DNA of 64,000 nucleotides from Azospirillaceae bacterium. Its GTDB lineage: Bacteria; Pseudomonadota; Alphaproteobacteria; Azospirillales; Azospirillaceae. The position numbers and the translations under genes are program-made. The notes below the pieces were generated by a model. It saw nothing but the letters and a program-made list of their open reading frames with translations. It searched no databases and had not been told where the DNA came from. The stretch is from assembly GCA_028283825.1 (NCBI GenBank), contig JAPWJW010000003.1, positions 1,263,501-1,327,500 on the forward strand. Direction: 5' to 3'. Positions 47,300-58,500 of the stretch are shown here, piece by piece (the first letter of the stretch is position 1; every line of letters begins with the position of its first letter).

Positions 47300-47797
47300 C
47301 TACCGCGTCGCGGGCTTGGCGAACAGCCCATCCACGACCAGCAGCAGCATGCCGACGACGATGCCGCTATCGGCAACGTTGAATGCCGGCCAATGCCATG
47401 CCGCGATGTGGAAGTCCAGGAAATCAACGACTGCGCCCAGACGCAGCCGGTCGATCACGTTCCCCAACGCCCCGCCGATCACCATGCCGGCGCACACCGC
47501 CTCGATCAGGCGGGACGCGCGCCGCATCCACACCGCCATGGCGGCGGTGATCACCAGGGCTAACACGATCAACATGACCGTGCCCGTCGCGCCGCCCTTA
47601 TTAAACAGGCCGAAACTGACGCCGTGGTTCCAAACCAGCACCAGGTTGAAGAAGGGGAACAGGGTCACCCCGTCCCCCGCCTCGGGGAATCGGGCCAGGA
47701 TGGCGACCTTGCTGGCCTGGTCCGCGACCAGAATCAGGATCGCCGCCACCAGGCCCGGCACGCCGAAGCGCCCCAGCACACGGGACAGAGCGCTCAT
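47300..47797 (-). CDS. lspA: Lipoprotein signal peptidase II
   Basis: 165 aa, four membrane helices. Cleaves the signal peptide of lipoproteins after diacylglyceryl modification. Catalytic Asp residues lie in [11 protein letters not shown] and FNVADS. Its start directly abuts the ileS stop, so the two are coupled; lspA is commonly found downstream of ileS in proteobacteria. The next gene on the strand encodes one of its likely substrates (DUF3035 lipoprotein). Confidence 0.96.
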   Translation of the reverse strand: MSALSRVLGRFGVPGLVAAILILVADQASKVAILARFPEAGDGVTLFPFFNLVLVWNHGVSFGLFNKGGATGTVMLIVLALVITAAMAVWMRRASRLIEAVCAGMVIGGALGNVIDRLRLGAVVDFLDFHIAAWHWPAFNVADSGIVVGMLLLVVDGLFAKPATR

Positions 47798-50659
47798 TTA
47801 AACGCCCACCGCGTCGTCGCAGCGGTGGCACAGATGCTCACCCGCCACATCGGCGGCCGGCACCTCCGGCAGGATGCGCCAGCAGCGCTCGCACTTCTCG
47901 CCATCCGCCGGGGCGAACACCACGCCCACGCCCGCCACATCGGCCAAGGTGAAGGCGCCCTCGGGTGCGGCCCCCACGGTGACGGTGATGGAGGAGGTGA
48001 TGCTGATCTCCGCCAAGTCCAGCGTGCCCAGCGCCGCCTGGTGTTCCGCCGCCACATAGACCGTGGGGTGGGCCTGGAGGGAGGAGCCGATGGTCTTGTC
48101 GGCGCGCTTCAGTTCCAGGGCCCCCGTCACCACGCGGCGCACGTCGCGCACCGTGGCCCAGCGGGCCGCCAGGGCGTCGTCGCGCCAATCGGCCGGGATT
48201 TCCGGGAACTGGCGCAGGTGCACGCTCTCGGGCAACGCCGCGCGGCAGGCGTCGTCGCCCTCCGCCCGGAAGGCCAGCCAGGCCTCTTCCGCCGTGAAGC
48301 AGAGGATGGGGGCCAGCCAGGCCGTCAGGGTGAGGAACAACTGCTCCAGCACGGTGCGCACGGCGCGGCGGCGGGCGTCGGTGGGCGCGTCGCAGTACAG
48401 GCTGTCCTTGCGGACGTCGAAGTAGAAGGCCGACAGGTCCACCGCGCAGAAGTTATGCAGCTCGGTGATCAGGCGGTGCAGGTCGTATTCCTTGGTGGAC
48501 TGGCGCACGATGGCGTCCATCTCCGCCAGGCGGTGCAGGACCCAGCGCTCCAGTTCCGGCATCTGCGCCGGTTCCACCCGCTCGACATCGCTGAAGTCGG
48601 CCAGCGCACCCAGCATGTAGCGCAGGGTGTTGCGCAGGCGGCGGTAGAGGTCCGCGTTGCTCTTCAGGATTTCCTTGCCGACCTTCAGGTCTTCGGAATA
48701 GTCGGAACCCACGACCCACAGGCGCAGGATATCGGCGCCGTATTCCTCCATCACCTGCTGCGGCGCCACCACGTTGCCCAGCGACTTGGACATCTTGCGG
48801 CCCTGTTCATCCAGAGCGAAGCCGTGGGTCAGCACCGCCTTGAAGGGGGCACGGCCGCGGGTGCCGCAGCTTTCCAGCAGCGAGGAATGGAACCAGCCGC
48901 GATGCTGGTCCGAGCCTTCCAGGTAGAGATCGGCGGGCGAGGACAAATCGTTGCGGCGTTCCAGCACGAAGGCGTGGGTGGAGCCCGATTCGAACCAGAC
49001 GTCGACGATGTCGAACACCTGGTCGTAATCGGCCGGATCGAAATCCGGGCCCAGGAAATCGGCCGCCGGCCGCGTGTACCAGGCGTCCGCCCCTTCGGTC
49101 TCGAAGAAGCTGGCGATGCGGTTCAGCACGCCCTCATCCTTCAGGGGCTGGCCGTCGCGCTTGGACAGGAACAGGGCGATGGGCACGCCCCAGGCGCGCT
49201 GGCGGCTGATGCACCAGTCGGGGCGGCTTTCCACCATGGAATAGATGCGGTTGCGGCCCTGCGGCGGCACCCACTGCGTCGCGTCAATCGCCTCCAGCGC
49301 CCGCGTCCGCAGGTCGTTGGTGTCCATGGAGATGAACCATTGCGGCGTGTTGCGGAAGATCAGCGGCGCCTTGGACCGCCAGCTGTGCGGGTAGCTGTGC
49401 TTCAGGTTGCCCTTGGCCAGCAGGGCGCCTTGATTGATCAGGGTGCTGATGGACCGGCCGTTGGCGTCGCCCGGCTTGCCTTCCGGCGTATAGACGCGGG
49501 CGCCGGCGAACAGCGGGACATGGGGGTAATAGCTGCCGTCCGCGTCCACGGTCTGCGGCGTTTCCAGCCCGTACTTGCGGCCCACCTCATAGTCCTCGGC
49601 ACCATGGCCGGGGGCGGTGTGGACGAAGCCGGTACCGGCGTCCGACGTGACATGGTCGCCCGGCAGCAGCGGCACGGCGAAGTCGTAGCCGCCATTGGCC
49701 TCAGGATGTCCATGGAAGGGATGGGCCAGGATGCCGCCCGCCAGATCAGCGGCGGTGACGTCGGCGCCCTTCTCGAACGTCGCCTTGGCGGAAGTGGCGA
49801 CACCGTCGGCCAGCGCCTGGGCCAGAACCAGCTTCTCACCCACCTTGGCGAGCGAGCCCTCATTGGCCTCGGTCACTGTGTAGACGGCGTACGGGATGTC
49901 CTCGCCATAGGCCACGGCGCGGTTGCCCGGCATGGTCCAGGGCGTGGTGGTCCAGATGACGACGCTGGCTCCCTGGAGCGCCGGGGCGGAGGTGGTCACC
50001 ACGGGGAAACGCACCCAGATCATGGGCGAGGTCACGTCCTGGTACTCGACCTCGGCCTCGGCCAGGGCGGTCTTTTCCACCACCGACCACATGACGGGCT
50101 TGGACCCCTTGTACAGGCCGCCATTCAGCAGGAACTTGTGGATCTCACGGACGATGGCGGATTCGGCATCGAACGCCATGGTCAGGTAGGGGTTCTGCCA
50201 GTCGCCCTCAACCCCCAGGCGGCGGAACTCGGCGGCCTGGATGCCCACCCATTCGGCGGCGAAGGTGCGGCATTCGCTGCGGAACTGCAGGACCGGAACC
50301 TCGTCCTTGTCCTTGCCGGCCTTGCGGTACTTTTCCTCGATCTTCCATTCGATGGGCAGGCCGTGGCAGTCCCAGCCGGGGACGTAGACCGCGTTGCGGC
50401 CCTGCATCTGCTGGCTGCGGATGACCACGTCCTTCAGGATCTTGTTGACCGCGTGGCCGATGTGGATGTTGCCGTTGGCATAAGGGGGGCCGTCATGCAG
50501 CACGAAGGGCGCGCGCTCGGCACCGTCCTGGCGCAACCGGCCGTACAGGTCGATGGCCGCCCAATGGGCAAGCAGCTCCGGCTCCTTCTTCGGCAGGCCG
50601 CCGCGCATGGGGAAATCGGTGCGCGGCAGGAAGACGGTGTCTTTAAGATCGCGGGTCAT
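47798..50659 (-). CDS. ileS: Isoleucyl-tRNA synthetase
   Basis: 953 aa class Ia synthetase. HIGH motif as NIHIGHA (about residue 70), editing domain with GTGFVHTAPGHG, and KMSKS as KMSKSLGN (about 605). The C-terminus has a zinc finger (CERCWRILPE ... HLCHRCDD). Bacterial-type, so expected to be sensitive to mupirocin-like inhibitors; that is family inference. Upstream gene is ribF after a 275-base gap, the usual ribF-ileS-lspA order. Confidence 0.97.
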   Translation of the reverse strand: MTRDLKDTVFLPRTDFPMRGGLPKKEPELLAHWAAIDLYGRLRQDGAERAPFVLHDGPPYANGNIHIGHAVNKILKDVVIRSQQMQGRNAVYVPGWDCHGLPIEWKIEEKYRKAGKDKDEVPVLQFRSECRTFAAEWVGIQAAEFRRLGVEGDWQNPYLTMAFDAESAIVREIHKFLLNGGLYKGSKPVMWSVVEKTALAEAEVEYQDVTSPMIWVRFPVVTTSAPALQGASVVIWTTTPWTMPGNRAVAYGEDIPYAVYTVTEANEGSLAKVGEKLVLAQALADGVATSAKATFEKGADVTAADLAGGILAHPFHGHPEANGGYDFAVPLLPGDHVTSDAGTGFVHTAPGHGAEDYEVGRKYGLETPQTVDADGSYYPHVPLFAGARVYTPEGKPGDANGRSISTLINQGALLAKGNLKHSYPHSWRSKAPLIFRNTPQWFISMDTNDLRTRALEAIDATQWVPPQGRNRIYSMVESRPDWCISRQRAWGVPIALFLSKRDGQPLKDEGVLNRIASFFETEGADAWYTRPAADFLGPDFDPADYDQVFDIVDVWFESGSTHAFVLERRNDLSSPADLYLEGSDQHRGWFHSSLLESCGTRGRAPFKAVLTHGFALDEQGRKMSKSLGNVVAPQQVMEEYGADILRLWVVGSDYSEDLKVGKEILKSNADLYRRLRNTLRYMLGALADFSDVERVEPAQMPELERWVLHRLAEMDAIVRQSTKEYDLHRLITELHNFCAVDLSAFYFDVRKDSLYCDAPTDARRRAVRTVLEQLFLTLTAWLAPILCFTAEEAWLAFRAEGDDACRAALPESVHLRQFPEIPADWRDDALAARWATVRDVRRVVTGALELKRADKTIGSSLQAHPTVYVAAEHQAALGTLDLAEISITSSITVTVGAAPEGAFTLADVAGVGVVFAPADGEKCERCWRILPEVPAADVAGEHLCHRCDDAVGV

Positions 50660-50934
50660 GGCAGGTCAAAAATCCGGTGTTCGGATGGCGGCCCAGACAC
50701 TTCCGGACGCTGATGCGGGCGCCCGGGCGTCAAGCCGTTTGGGATATGGTGGTGGGGGTGCGCAGATGCGGAAACACCCTTTGCCCGGCCCCCCTCAGGA
50801 GACCGGGTCGATAATTCGCAGGTCCATGACCCTGTCGTGGCGCCGTATCAACATCGCGGCGGATGTTAGCAGCCGGCCCCGATGGGTCAAGCAGGATGGG
50901 GCGGGGCGGCAGGGCGTCAAGGTCGTGACCGGAA

Positions 50935-51885
50935 TCATGCCTTGGGGGAGCCGGCCAGCCGGCGGCGGGCCTCGGCCGAATCCTGGACGATCTGGTCCTT
51001 CAGCGCCTGGAAGTTCTCAAACTTCATTTCAGGGCGGATGAAGTCCAGCAGTTGGACACGGACATGGCGACCGTAGAGGTCGTCATCGAAGTCGAACAGG
51101 TGGGCTTCCAGCCGTTCCACCAGGCCGCCCACCGTGGGGCGGCGGCCCAGGTTGGCGACACCGTCGTGCCAGACGGTTTCGGCGCCGGCATCCACGCCAG
51201 CGCGCATGGAATAGACGCCGAAGCGCGGGCGCAGATATTCCTGCACCTCGATGTTCGCCGTGGGGAAGCCGATGGTGCGGCCCCGCTTGTCGCCATGTTC
51301 CACCCGGCCCTCGATTTCGAAGGGGTGGCCCAGGATGGCGGCGGCCTCCAGCGGGCGGCCTTCCTGCAAATGCCGGCGCACGGCTGTCGAGGAATAGACC
51401 TCACCCTGGCCATCGGCCACCGGCCGCGCCTCGGTCACGCCGAAGCCATGGCGGGCGCCCAGGGTTCGCAGCAGCGTCATGTCGCCGCCGCGCTGATGGC
51501 CGAACAGGAAGTCGTAACCGGCGACGACATGGTGGACGCCCAGTCCGTCCGCCAGCACCTTGACCACGAAATCCTCCGCCGTCATGTGCGACAGGGCGTC
51601 GTCGAAGTGCAGCACGACCATGGCATCGATGCCCAAGGCCTCAACCAGCCGCGTCTTGATGCGCAGCGGCGTCAGGCGGAAGGGGGCGTCGTCGGGGCGG
51701 AAGAAAGTGCGGGGGTGCGGCTCGAACGTCACCACCACGGCGGGACGGCCCAGGTCGGCGGCCATGGCGCGGGCCTGGCTGATCACCGCCTGGTGGCCCA
51801 GGTGCACGCCGTCGAAATTGCCCAGGGCCACCACGGCCCCCCGCATTTCGGCGGGCGCATCCTCATAGTGGCGCAGGAGTTTCAT
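50935..51885 (-). CDS. ribF: Bifunctional riboflavin kinase / FAD synthetase
   Basis: 316 aa. N-terminal FAD synthetase domain (ALGNFDGVHLGHQAV, nucleotidyltransferase HxGH-like motif) and C-terminal riboflavin kinase domain (GRTIGFPTANIEVQEYL, with the PTAN motif). Makes FMN and FAD from riboflavin. I chose ATG at 51885 (MKLLRHYED) because homology starts there; an ATG six codons upstream is the other choice. Confidence 0.95.
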   Translation of the reverse strand: MKLLRHYEDAPAEMRGAVVALGNFDGVHLGHQAVISQARAMAADLGRPAVVVTFEPHPRTFFRPDDAPFRLTPLRIKTRLVEALGIDAMVVLHFDDALSHMTAEDFVVKVLADGLGVHHVVAGYDFLFGHQRGGDMTLLRTLGARHGFGVTEARPVADGQGEVYSSTAVRRHLQEGRPLEAAAILGHPFEIEGRVEHGDKRGRTIGFPTANIEVQEYLRPRFGVYSMRAGVDAGAETVWHDGVANLGRRPTVGGLVERLEAHLFDFDDDLYGRHVRVQLLDFIRPEMKFENFQALKDQIVQDSAEARRRLAGSPKA

Positions 51886-52065
51886 GGGGCGACGGCTTTC
51901 CATGGGTACTCAAGGGGGACACTGCTACGGGCGGCTGATATCCGCGAGGCCGCAAGGCTAACGGGTATCCGCCGGCTCCGCATATAGGCTTTAACACCCG
52001 CCCGTGCAAAGCCCCCATGTGCACATGCGATAGCATGCGCGGCGTCCAGGCATGCGCATGCGATA

Positions 52066-53268
52066 TCAAACCACCGCAGCCGGCACCGCCCGGGGCCGCA
52101 GCCGGGCGTTCAGGGCGGCGACGGCGAACAGCAGGGCGGCCGTCACGAAGAACACCGCCCGCATGCCGACATGCGCGCCGATGAAGCCGCCGATCAGCGG
52201 CCCCGCCACCTGGCCCGCGAACTGGGCGGAGGTGGAATAGCCCAGGATGGCACCGGCAGCACCATCCGGCACGCTATGGCGGATCAGCGTGGTGATGGCC
52301 GGCAGCAGGCCCGCCAGGGTCAACCCCATCAGGAAACGCAGGGCGATTAGTTGCCAGACATGGGTGACGAAAGCCTGGGGGATCATCAGCGCACCGGTGG
52401 CAGCCAGGCAGCCGATGACCACCGTCCACGGCCCCATCGTGTCGGTCAGGCGCCCCACCCGGGGGGCGGCCAGCATGCTGGCCAGCGCCCCGCCCGCCAT
52501 GACCAGGCCGGACAGCAGGGCCAGGTCGCTGCCCGGTGCTGCCACCTGGCCGACATAAAGGGTGATGATGGGTTCGATCGACATGTTGGCCACCATCAGC
52601 ATGCAGGCCGTCAGCAGCATGGCGTAGACCGCCCGCCGGTCCGCGACATGGGCCCAGGCGCTGCCTTGGTAAAGACGGGCCTTACCCTTGGGCCGCGCCT
52701 CTTCCCGGATCAGGGTGGCGGTGGCGATGAAGGTCAGGAAGATGGCGCCGCCGGCGGCGAAGAAGGTGGGCCGCAGGCCGATCAATCCCGGCAGCAGACC
52801 GCCGATCAGCGGCCCGGCCAGGGCCCCCGCCAGCATGCCGGTGGACAAGACGCCCAGCGCCCAGCCGGCCCGTGCCTTGGGCGACTGCGTCGCCACCAGC
52901 ACGACGGAACCCGAACCATAGCCGCCCAGCACCCCCGCCAGCAGGCGCAAGGCCACCAGCTGGTAGACGTCCTGCACCAGGCCGGTCAGCGACACGGCGA
53001 TGGCCATGCTGAGGCTGGCGCGGATCAGGATGACCTTGCGGCCATGGCGGTCGGCCAGCTTGCCCCACAAGGGGGCGGTGGCGCCGGCCCCCAGGAAGGT
53101 CGCGCCATAGGCGACACCCGACCACTGCACGATGGCGGCATGCCCGGTCACGCCCAGATGCGCCACATACAGGGGCAGGAAGGGCATGATCAGGCTCAGG
53201 CCCGCGATGGTGGTGAACGACCCGAAGAGGCAGACGAACAGGTTCCGCCGCCAGTGCTGGGATTCCAT
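52066..53268 (-). CDS. Major facilitator superfamily multidrug-type efflux transporter
   Basis: 400 aa with 12 predicted membrane helices. The MFS signature GKLADRHGRKVI (loop 2-3) and the repeat GRLTDTMGPW (loop 8-9) are clear. Motif C-like GPLIGG in helix 5 (LAGALAGPLIGGLLPG) suggests a drug:proton antiporter (MdtG-like). It is divergent from the LysR gene, which probably regulates it. Confidence 0.88.
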   Translation of the reverse strand: MESQHWRRNLFVCLFGSFTTIAGLSLIMPFLPLYVAHLGVTGHAAIVQWSGVAYGATFLGAGATAPLWGKLADRHGRKVILIRASLSMAIAVSLTGLVQDVYQLVALRLLAGVLGGYGSGSVVLVATQSPKARAGWALGVLSTGMLAGALAGPLIGGLLPGLIGLRPTFFAAGGAIFLTFIATATLIREEARPKGKARLYQGSAWAHVADRRAVYAMLLTACMLMVANMSIEPIITLYVGQVAAPGSDLALLSGLVMAGGALASMLAAPRVGRLTDTMGPWTVVIGCLAATGALMIPQAFVTHVWQLIALRFLMGLTLAGLLPAITTLIRHSVPDGAAGAILGYSTSAQFAGQVAGPLIGGFIGAHVGMRAVFFVTAALLFAVAALNARLRPRAVPAAVV

Positions 53269-53430
53269 GACTCATGTCCGCTTGAAAGATACCGCCGCCA
53301 AATGGATGGGCGGCGCGCCAATCACATGAAGGTGGCGCCCCCAGCGCCAGACGTCCAATATATGGTACAGGTGATTGCCATCGCTTTTATCAATACTATC
53401 ATCAACAAAAGCCACCCTTCGAGAACCCCC
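53269..53430. promoter_or_regulatory. Divergent control region of the MFS pump and LysR regulator
   Basis: AT-richer than the surroundings. An imperfect ATTG-N13-CAAT inverted repeat (53374-53377 and 53391-53394) could be a LysR site. No clear T-N11-A core, so the site is only a candidate. Confidence 0.35.
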
Positions 53431-54330
53431 ATGGAACTGCGTCACATCCGCTATTTCCTGGCGGTGGCCGAGGAAGGCAACTTCACCCGGGCGGCGGCGC
53501 GGGTAGGCATCGGCCAGCCGCCGCTCAGCCAACAGATCAAGGATCTGGAGCGGGAGGTGGGCGCCCCCCTGTTCCACCGCGTGCCCCACGGCGCCGAACT
53601 GACGGAGGCCGGCCGCGCCTTCCGGGACCGGGTGTCGGCCCTGCCGGGCCTGGCGCAGCAGGCGGTGGAGGCCGCCCGCCGGGCGGCACGGGGCGAGCTG
53701 GGCAGCCTGCGCGTGGGCTTCACCGCATCGGCCGCCTTTAACCCGATGGTGGCGGGCGCCATCCGGTCCTTCCGCCGCGCCTATCCCGACGTGGACCTCA
53801 GCCTGTCGGAATCCAACTCCGTTCCCCTGCTGGCAGCACTGGCCGACGGCACGGTGGACATCGTTTTCCTGCGCATCGAGCCGCCGCCCGGCACGGGCGT
53901 GCAATTCCGGGTGCTGGCCGAGGAACCCATGGTGGTGGTGCTGCCCAGCGGCCATCCAGCAGCAAAGGAACCATCCAAGCCGCTGGATCTGGCGCTGCTG
54001 AAGGACGATCCTTTCATCCTGTTTCCCCGCGCCAACGGCCCCACCCTGTTCGAGGCCACCCTGGCGGCCTGCCGGGCGGCGGGGTTCGATCCCCGGCCGG
54101 GCCAGACGGCACCGCAGATGAGTTCCATCGTCAATCTGGTGGCGGCCGAACTGGGCGTGTCCATCATGCCGGCGTCCATGGCCCAGGTGCGGGTGGATGG
54201 TGTCACCTTCCGCCCGCTGGCGCCCCTGCCGGCCATACCGCCGCCTATGGCCAAGCTGGTGCTGGCCTGGCGCCGGGGTGATACCAGCACGCTGGTCCGC
54301 AACTTCCTGGCCCGCGCACCGCTTATGTGA
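53431..54330 (+). CDS. LysR-family transcriptional regulator
   Basis: 299 aa. N-terminal winged HTH (MELRHIRYFLAVAEEGNFTRAAARVGIGQPPLSQQIKDLE), then the two-lobe inducer-binding domain (LRVGFTASAAFNP..., LVAAELGVSIMPASM). The long frame upstream (from 52351) is the shadow of the MFS gene. The divergent MFS pump is the likely target. Inducer unknown. Confidence 0.93.
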   Translation: MELRHIRYFLAVAEEGNFTRAAARVGIGQPPLSQQIKDLEREVGAPLFHRVPHGAELTEAGRAFRDRVSALPGLAQQAVEAARRAARGELGSLRVGFTASAAFNPMVAGAIRSFRRAYPDVDLSLSESNSVPLLAALADGTVDIVFLRIEPPPGTGVQFRVLAEEPMVVVLPSGHPAAKEPSKPLDLALLKDDPFILFPRANGPTLFEATLAACRAAGFDPRPGQTAPQMSSIVNLVAAELGVSIMPASMAQVRVDGVTFRPLAPLPAIPPPMAKLVLAWRRGDTSTLVRNFLARAPLM

Positions 54331-54571
54331 GCACCCGCATAGCGTGGCGGGGCCACTATGATCCAGGGTCACAGGGCCAGTGACCACGTTCCTTAAATTC
54401 CTGGCCGCCCGCACTTGATCAGGGACGCGAATCACGCCGACAATGCAATCCGGCAGGCGGGAAAATCGGCGGGGTTCGTGAGAACGGACCTGAGCGATAG
54501 CGGGTTTGCAACGGGTTTGGGATGGTGGTTCCAAGCCATCGGGTGCAGATCATTGGGTGCAGGAGCGAGTG

Positions 54572-55567
54572 GTGGCAAGCATCGACGTCATGGATAGCCG
54601 GTCCCCAGCACCGGCAGGCCCGGCGGACGGCGCCGGACACTGGTCCACCTTCCATCTGCAGCGGCCGGACGGCGCGCAGCTGCGCCTGGGCGTGTGGCAG
54701 GACGGGGTGGGCGACGCCCCCTCGGGCCAGCGCGGCACCTGTGTGCTGGTCAACGGCCGCAGCGAATTCCTGGAAAAATATGCCGAACAGGCCGGGGAAT
54801 GGGCGGCGCGCGGCTGGCGCGTGGTGTCCTTCGACTGGCGGGGCCAGGGCCTGTCGTCCCGCCCGCTGGCCAACCGGCAAAAGGGCCACATCGACGACTT
54901 CACCACTTACCTTGAGGATCTGGACGCCATCCTGGCGACCCTGTGCCCGCCCACCGGCCCGGTCATCGCCTTCGCCCACAGCATGGGCGGCCACCTGATG
55001 CTGCGCCATGCGCTGGATTGCGACATGGCGTTGGAGGTGCCGCGCCTCAACGCCCTGATCCTGTCGGCCGCGATGCTGGAGGTGCACACCGCCCCCCTGC
55101 CCCACCGTGTCGTCAGCCTGCTGGCCGCGTTGGCCTGCCATCGTGGCCGGGCGGAGGATTACGCCCCCGGCCAGCATGACTTCGATCCCGCCACGGCGCA
55201 GACCTTCGCCAACAACCCCCTGACCGGCGACGCTGAAAGATTTCGCGTGGCGCTGGACGCCTACGCCGCCCAACCCGACCTGATCCTGGGGGGCGTCACC
55301 TATGGCTGGCTGGCGGCCGCGTGCCGGTCCATCGACCATCTGCGCCGGATCAACGTGGCCAACCTGACATTGCCGGTCCAGTTCCTGGCGGCCGGCAATG
55401 ACCGGGTGGTGCGGTCATCCGCCCTGCGCACCATGTCCCGCCGCCTGCCCAATGCCCAGTTCCACCGCTATCCCGGCGCCCAGCATGAGTTGATGATGGA
55501 GCGCAACGCCATCCGCCAGGCGGTCTGGGCCGACATCGACGATTTCCTGGAAGATCAGGGGTTTTAG
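54572..55567 (+). CDS. Alpha/beta hydrolase, lysophospholipase-like
   Basis: 331 aa from a GTG at 54572 (AGGAG at 54561-54565, 6 bases before it); ATG at 54590 is an alternative. Catalytic triad candidates: Ser in FAHSMGG, Asp in AAGNDRVV and His in PGAQHELM. The oxyanion and cap features (FDWRGQGLS) match PldB/monoacylglycerol lipase-type enzymes. No signal peptide, so it acts in the cytoplasm or at the inner membrane. Its TAG overlaps the stop of the convergent PBP gene by two bases. Confidence 0.88.
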   Translation: MASIDVMDSRSPAPAGPADGAGHWSTFHLQRPDGAQLRLGVWQDGVGDAPSGQRGTCVLVNGRSEFLEKYAEQAGEWAARGWRVVSFDWRGQGLSSRPLANRQKGHIDDFTTYLEDLDAILATLCPPTGPVIAFAHSMGGHLMLRHALDCDMALEVPRLNALILSAAMLEVHTAPLPHRVVSLLAALACHRGRAEDYAPGQHDFDPATAQTFANNPLTGDAERFRVALDAYAAQPDLILGGVTYGWLAAACRSIDHLRRINVANLTLPVQFLAAGNDRVVRSSALRTMSRRLPNAQFHRYPGAQHELMMERNAIRQAVWADIDDFLEDQGF

Positions 55568-58500
55568 CCCCGCTCCCCATCATCCGGCGGCATCAGCATC
55601 AGGGGCTGCAAGGCCGGCGCCAGGACGCGCAGCAGCTGGGCCGGCAGGGCGCTGGTGAAGTGGTAGTTGGCCGCCTGGGCGCCGTGGACATGGGCGGTGA
55701 TGACGCCGAAGAAACGGTCGCCCGCATAGAAGACAAAGGTGGCGGTGCGGTTCACCACCCGTGATTCCAGCAGCACGCCGCCAGGGCCGAAGCGGTCGAA
55801 GCGCTGGTCGCCGGTGCCGGTCTTGCCACCCATGGGCAGGGGGTTGCCGGCGGCATCGTGGAAGGCGCCCTTGGCGCGCTGGGCGGTACCGTTCTGCACC
55901 ACGTCCAGCAGATGGGCCCGCACCGTTTCCACCAGATCGTGGGACAGCACGCGTTCACCCTTCATCTGGTCGTCCACGCCCACCGTGGTGTCGTAGGGCG
56001 TGGCGGCGGCGAAGTGCAGGCGGGTGACACGCGCGGTGGGCAGGCGGATGCCGTCATTGACGATGATGCCCATCAGGTCGGCCAGGGCGCCGGGCCGGTC
56101 ACCCGAACTGCCGATGGAGGTGGCGTAGGACGGCACCAGCGATTCGAAGGGATATCCCAGCCGTTTCCAGTCGGCATGGATGCGGGAGAACGCCTCCTCC
56201 TCCAGCACGATGCCGATGCGGGTGTCCTGCGCGTGCTTGTAACGGGTGGAGAACAGCCACTGATAGCTTTCCTGCCGCGAATTGCTGCTTTCCTTCAGCA
56301 TCTGGCGCTTGGGCGCCGACGGCGTTTCCTGCAGATAGGCCACCAGCCACAGTTCCAGGGGATGGACGCCGGCCATGTAGCCGCGGTCGTTCAGGCTCCA
56401 TTGCTCCGGGTCCGCCTTTTCGAACAGGGCGGCGACGGTGGCGGGCTTCAGCGGCTGGGGCTTGGCGCCCGGCTTGTCGTCACCATCGCGCGCACCATGA
56501 TCGGCCAGGAAGCGAGCCAAATCCGCCGACGTGGCGTTGGGCCGGACGGAGCGGTAGATGACGGCCAGGCGGTCGGCGCGGGCGCCAACCTTGGCCGCCA
56601 GCTTGTCCAGCGCCTTATCGGGGTTGAGGCCCTGGTAGTCCTGCCAGAAGCGATTCAGGAAGGCGCTGCCCTCGCGATCAGCGAACTGGGCCAGGTAGGT
56701 CTGGCGCGCCGGGTGGTGGGGGTCGTCCATAACGTCCACCTTCCGGGCCGGCCCTTCGGCGATGTAGTGGTTCACCACGTCGCGCATCAGGCGGATGAAC
56801 ACCAGGTTCACCGACCGGCGCAGCGCCTCCGATATCGTCAGGATGCGGTGGTCATCTTCCTTTTCGAAATTATTGAAGGTGTGCAGGCCGCCGCCGGTGA
56901 AGAAATGCTCCCCCGTGTTGGCGGAGTAGGTCCGCTCCATCGCCGCGTTCAGGAGGGCCGGCAGGCCCTGGTCGCCCGTGTCCGCCATTGTCTGGGTGGC
57001 CCAGCGGGTAAGGTTGTCGTCCGCAGCCGCCGAGATGGCCAGCAGGGCGGCGCGGTCGCGCTGGTGATAGTCGCGGTACAGCTTCTCAATGATCTCAAGA
57101 TAGGAGATCAGGGTGCGCAGCTTGGCGGTGGAGCCCAGATCCAGCCGCGCGCCCTCGTTCAAATCCAGCGGCTGGTCCAGGGTATCGACCTGCACCCGCA
57201 CCAGGTTGGCGTGGGGTGCGCGCTCATACAGCGTGACGGAATAGACGACCTTGGACGGGTCGGCACCCGACAGCAGCCGGTCACCGGTCAGGCCCAGTTC
57301 CGCCGTGGCCGCAGGCTCGGCCAGGCGCTTCAGCACGGCCGTCACCCGTTCCTGCGCCGCCTGGTCCAGGGTGGTGTCGGTCGTCAGGTCCAGCCGGTCC
57401 AACTGGTACAGGGTGTGGGCGCCCAGCATGGACAGCAGGCGGTTGCGGATGGCGTTCACCGCCTTCTGCTGCACGAAGGAGACGTCGGGCACGTCCGGCA
57501 CCTCATCCCGGAACTTCAGCTGGAAGTTCTGGGCGGCGTCGCCCAGCGCCGGGGCGATGACGTGCGCCTGTTCCAGCACGCGCAGGTGCTCATTGCACAG
57601 CGCGTCCAGCGCCGACCGGTTGGTTGCCAGGTAGAAGGACGGCCGCCGCTGGGCCAGCAGCAGGCTCAACACCTGCTTGTAGACCACCGCCTGGGTCGCC
57701 AGTTCCTCTTCCGTCTGCGGCTGGTCGCGCAGGATCTGGTTGGCGGTGGCAAAGTCGGTGCCGTACCAGGCCCACAGGCCATCACCCAAACCGTTGATCT
57801 CCCCGATGCCGGCCCGGGCCGACAGGGGCGTGGAGTTCAGATAGTCCACCAGGATGCGGTAGCGGGTGGCCGTGGTGTCCGGCCCGTCCATATAGGCGCG
57901 CATGCTGGCCGACGCCATCTGGCGCAGCTTTTCCACGCCGTCGGCGGTCTGCCCGCCGGCGGAATGGCGGTACTTTTCCGTCTGGGTCGCAAGCGTGCTG
58001 CCGCCGATGCGCTGGCCGCCGGGGTTGACCACCTGCAAGGGGATCTGCGCCAGCGCCAGGCCGAACCGATCCCAATCCACCGCCGGGTTGCGGTTGGGAT
58101 GGTCGGCGTCCAGCAGCTTGCGGTTCTCGATGAACAGCAGGGTGCGCGCCACCAGGGGCGGGACGGAGGCGTAATCGGTGAAGACCCGTTCGGGATAACT
58201 GGCGCCGTACAGCAGGGTGCCGCTGCGATCCAGCACGGTCAGGCCGGCGGACGTCTTCTCGCGATAGGGCGGATAGAAACTGAGGTCCAGGTAATCCAGC
58301 AGGGTGGGCGACATGCGCGCCTGGGCCGTCACCCGGTAGGGGCCGGCCGTCAGACGTTCCAGGAAGTTGGGGATCTGGGTATAGCCCAGCCGCTCATCAT
58401 ACGGGCCGTCGGTGGGATACCGCACGGCGGTGGTAGGCCCGGGATAGACGGCATAGCGCAAATCGCGGCCGATGCGGGCCAGCAGCACCGATTCGAAACC

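Noticed and set aside
47624-50713. 1029-codon frame opposite ileS and lspA
   Set aside because: Antisense shadow of ileS, whose motifs are complete on the other strand.
50660-50934. Degenerate sixth copy of the structured repeat between ileS and ribF
   Set aside because: A short stretch near 50710-50740 resembles the 5' core, but no hairpin of the set can be formed, so the match is too weak.
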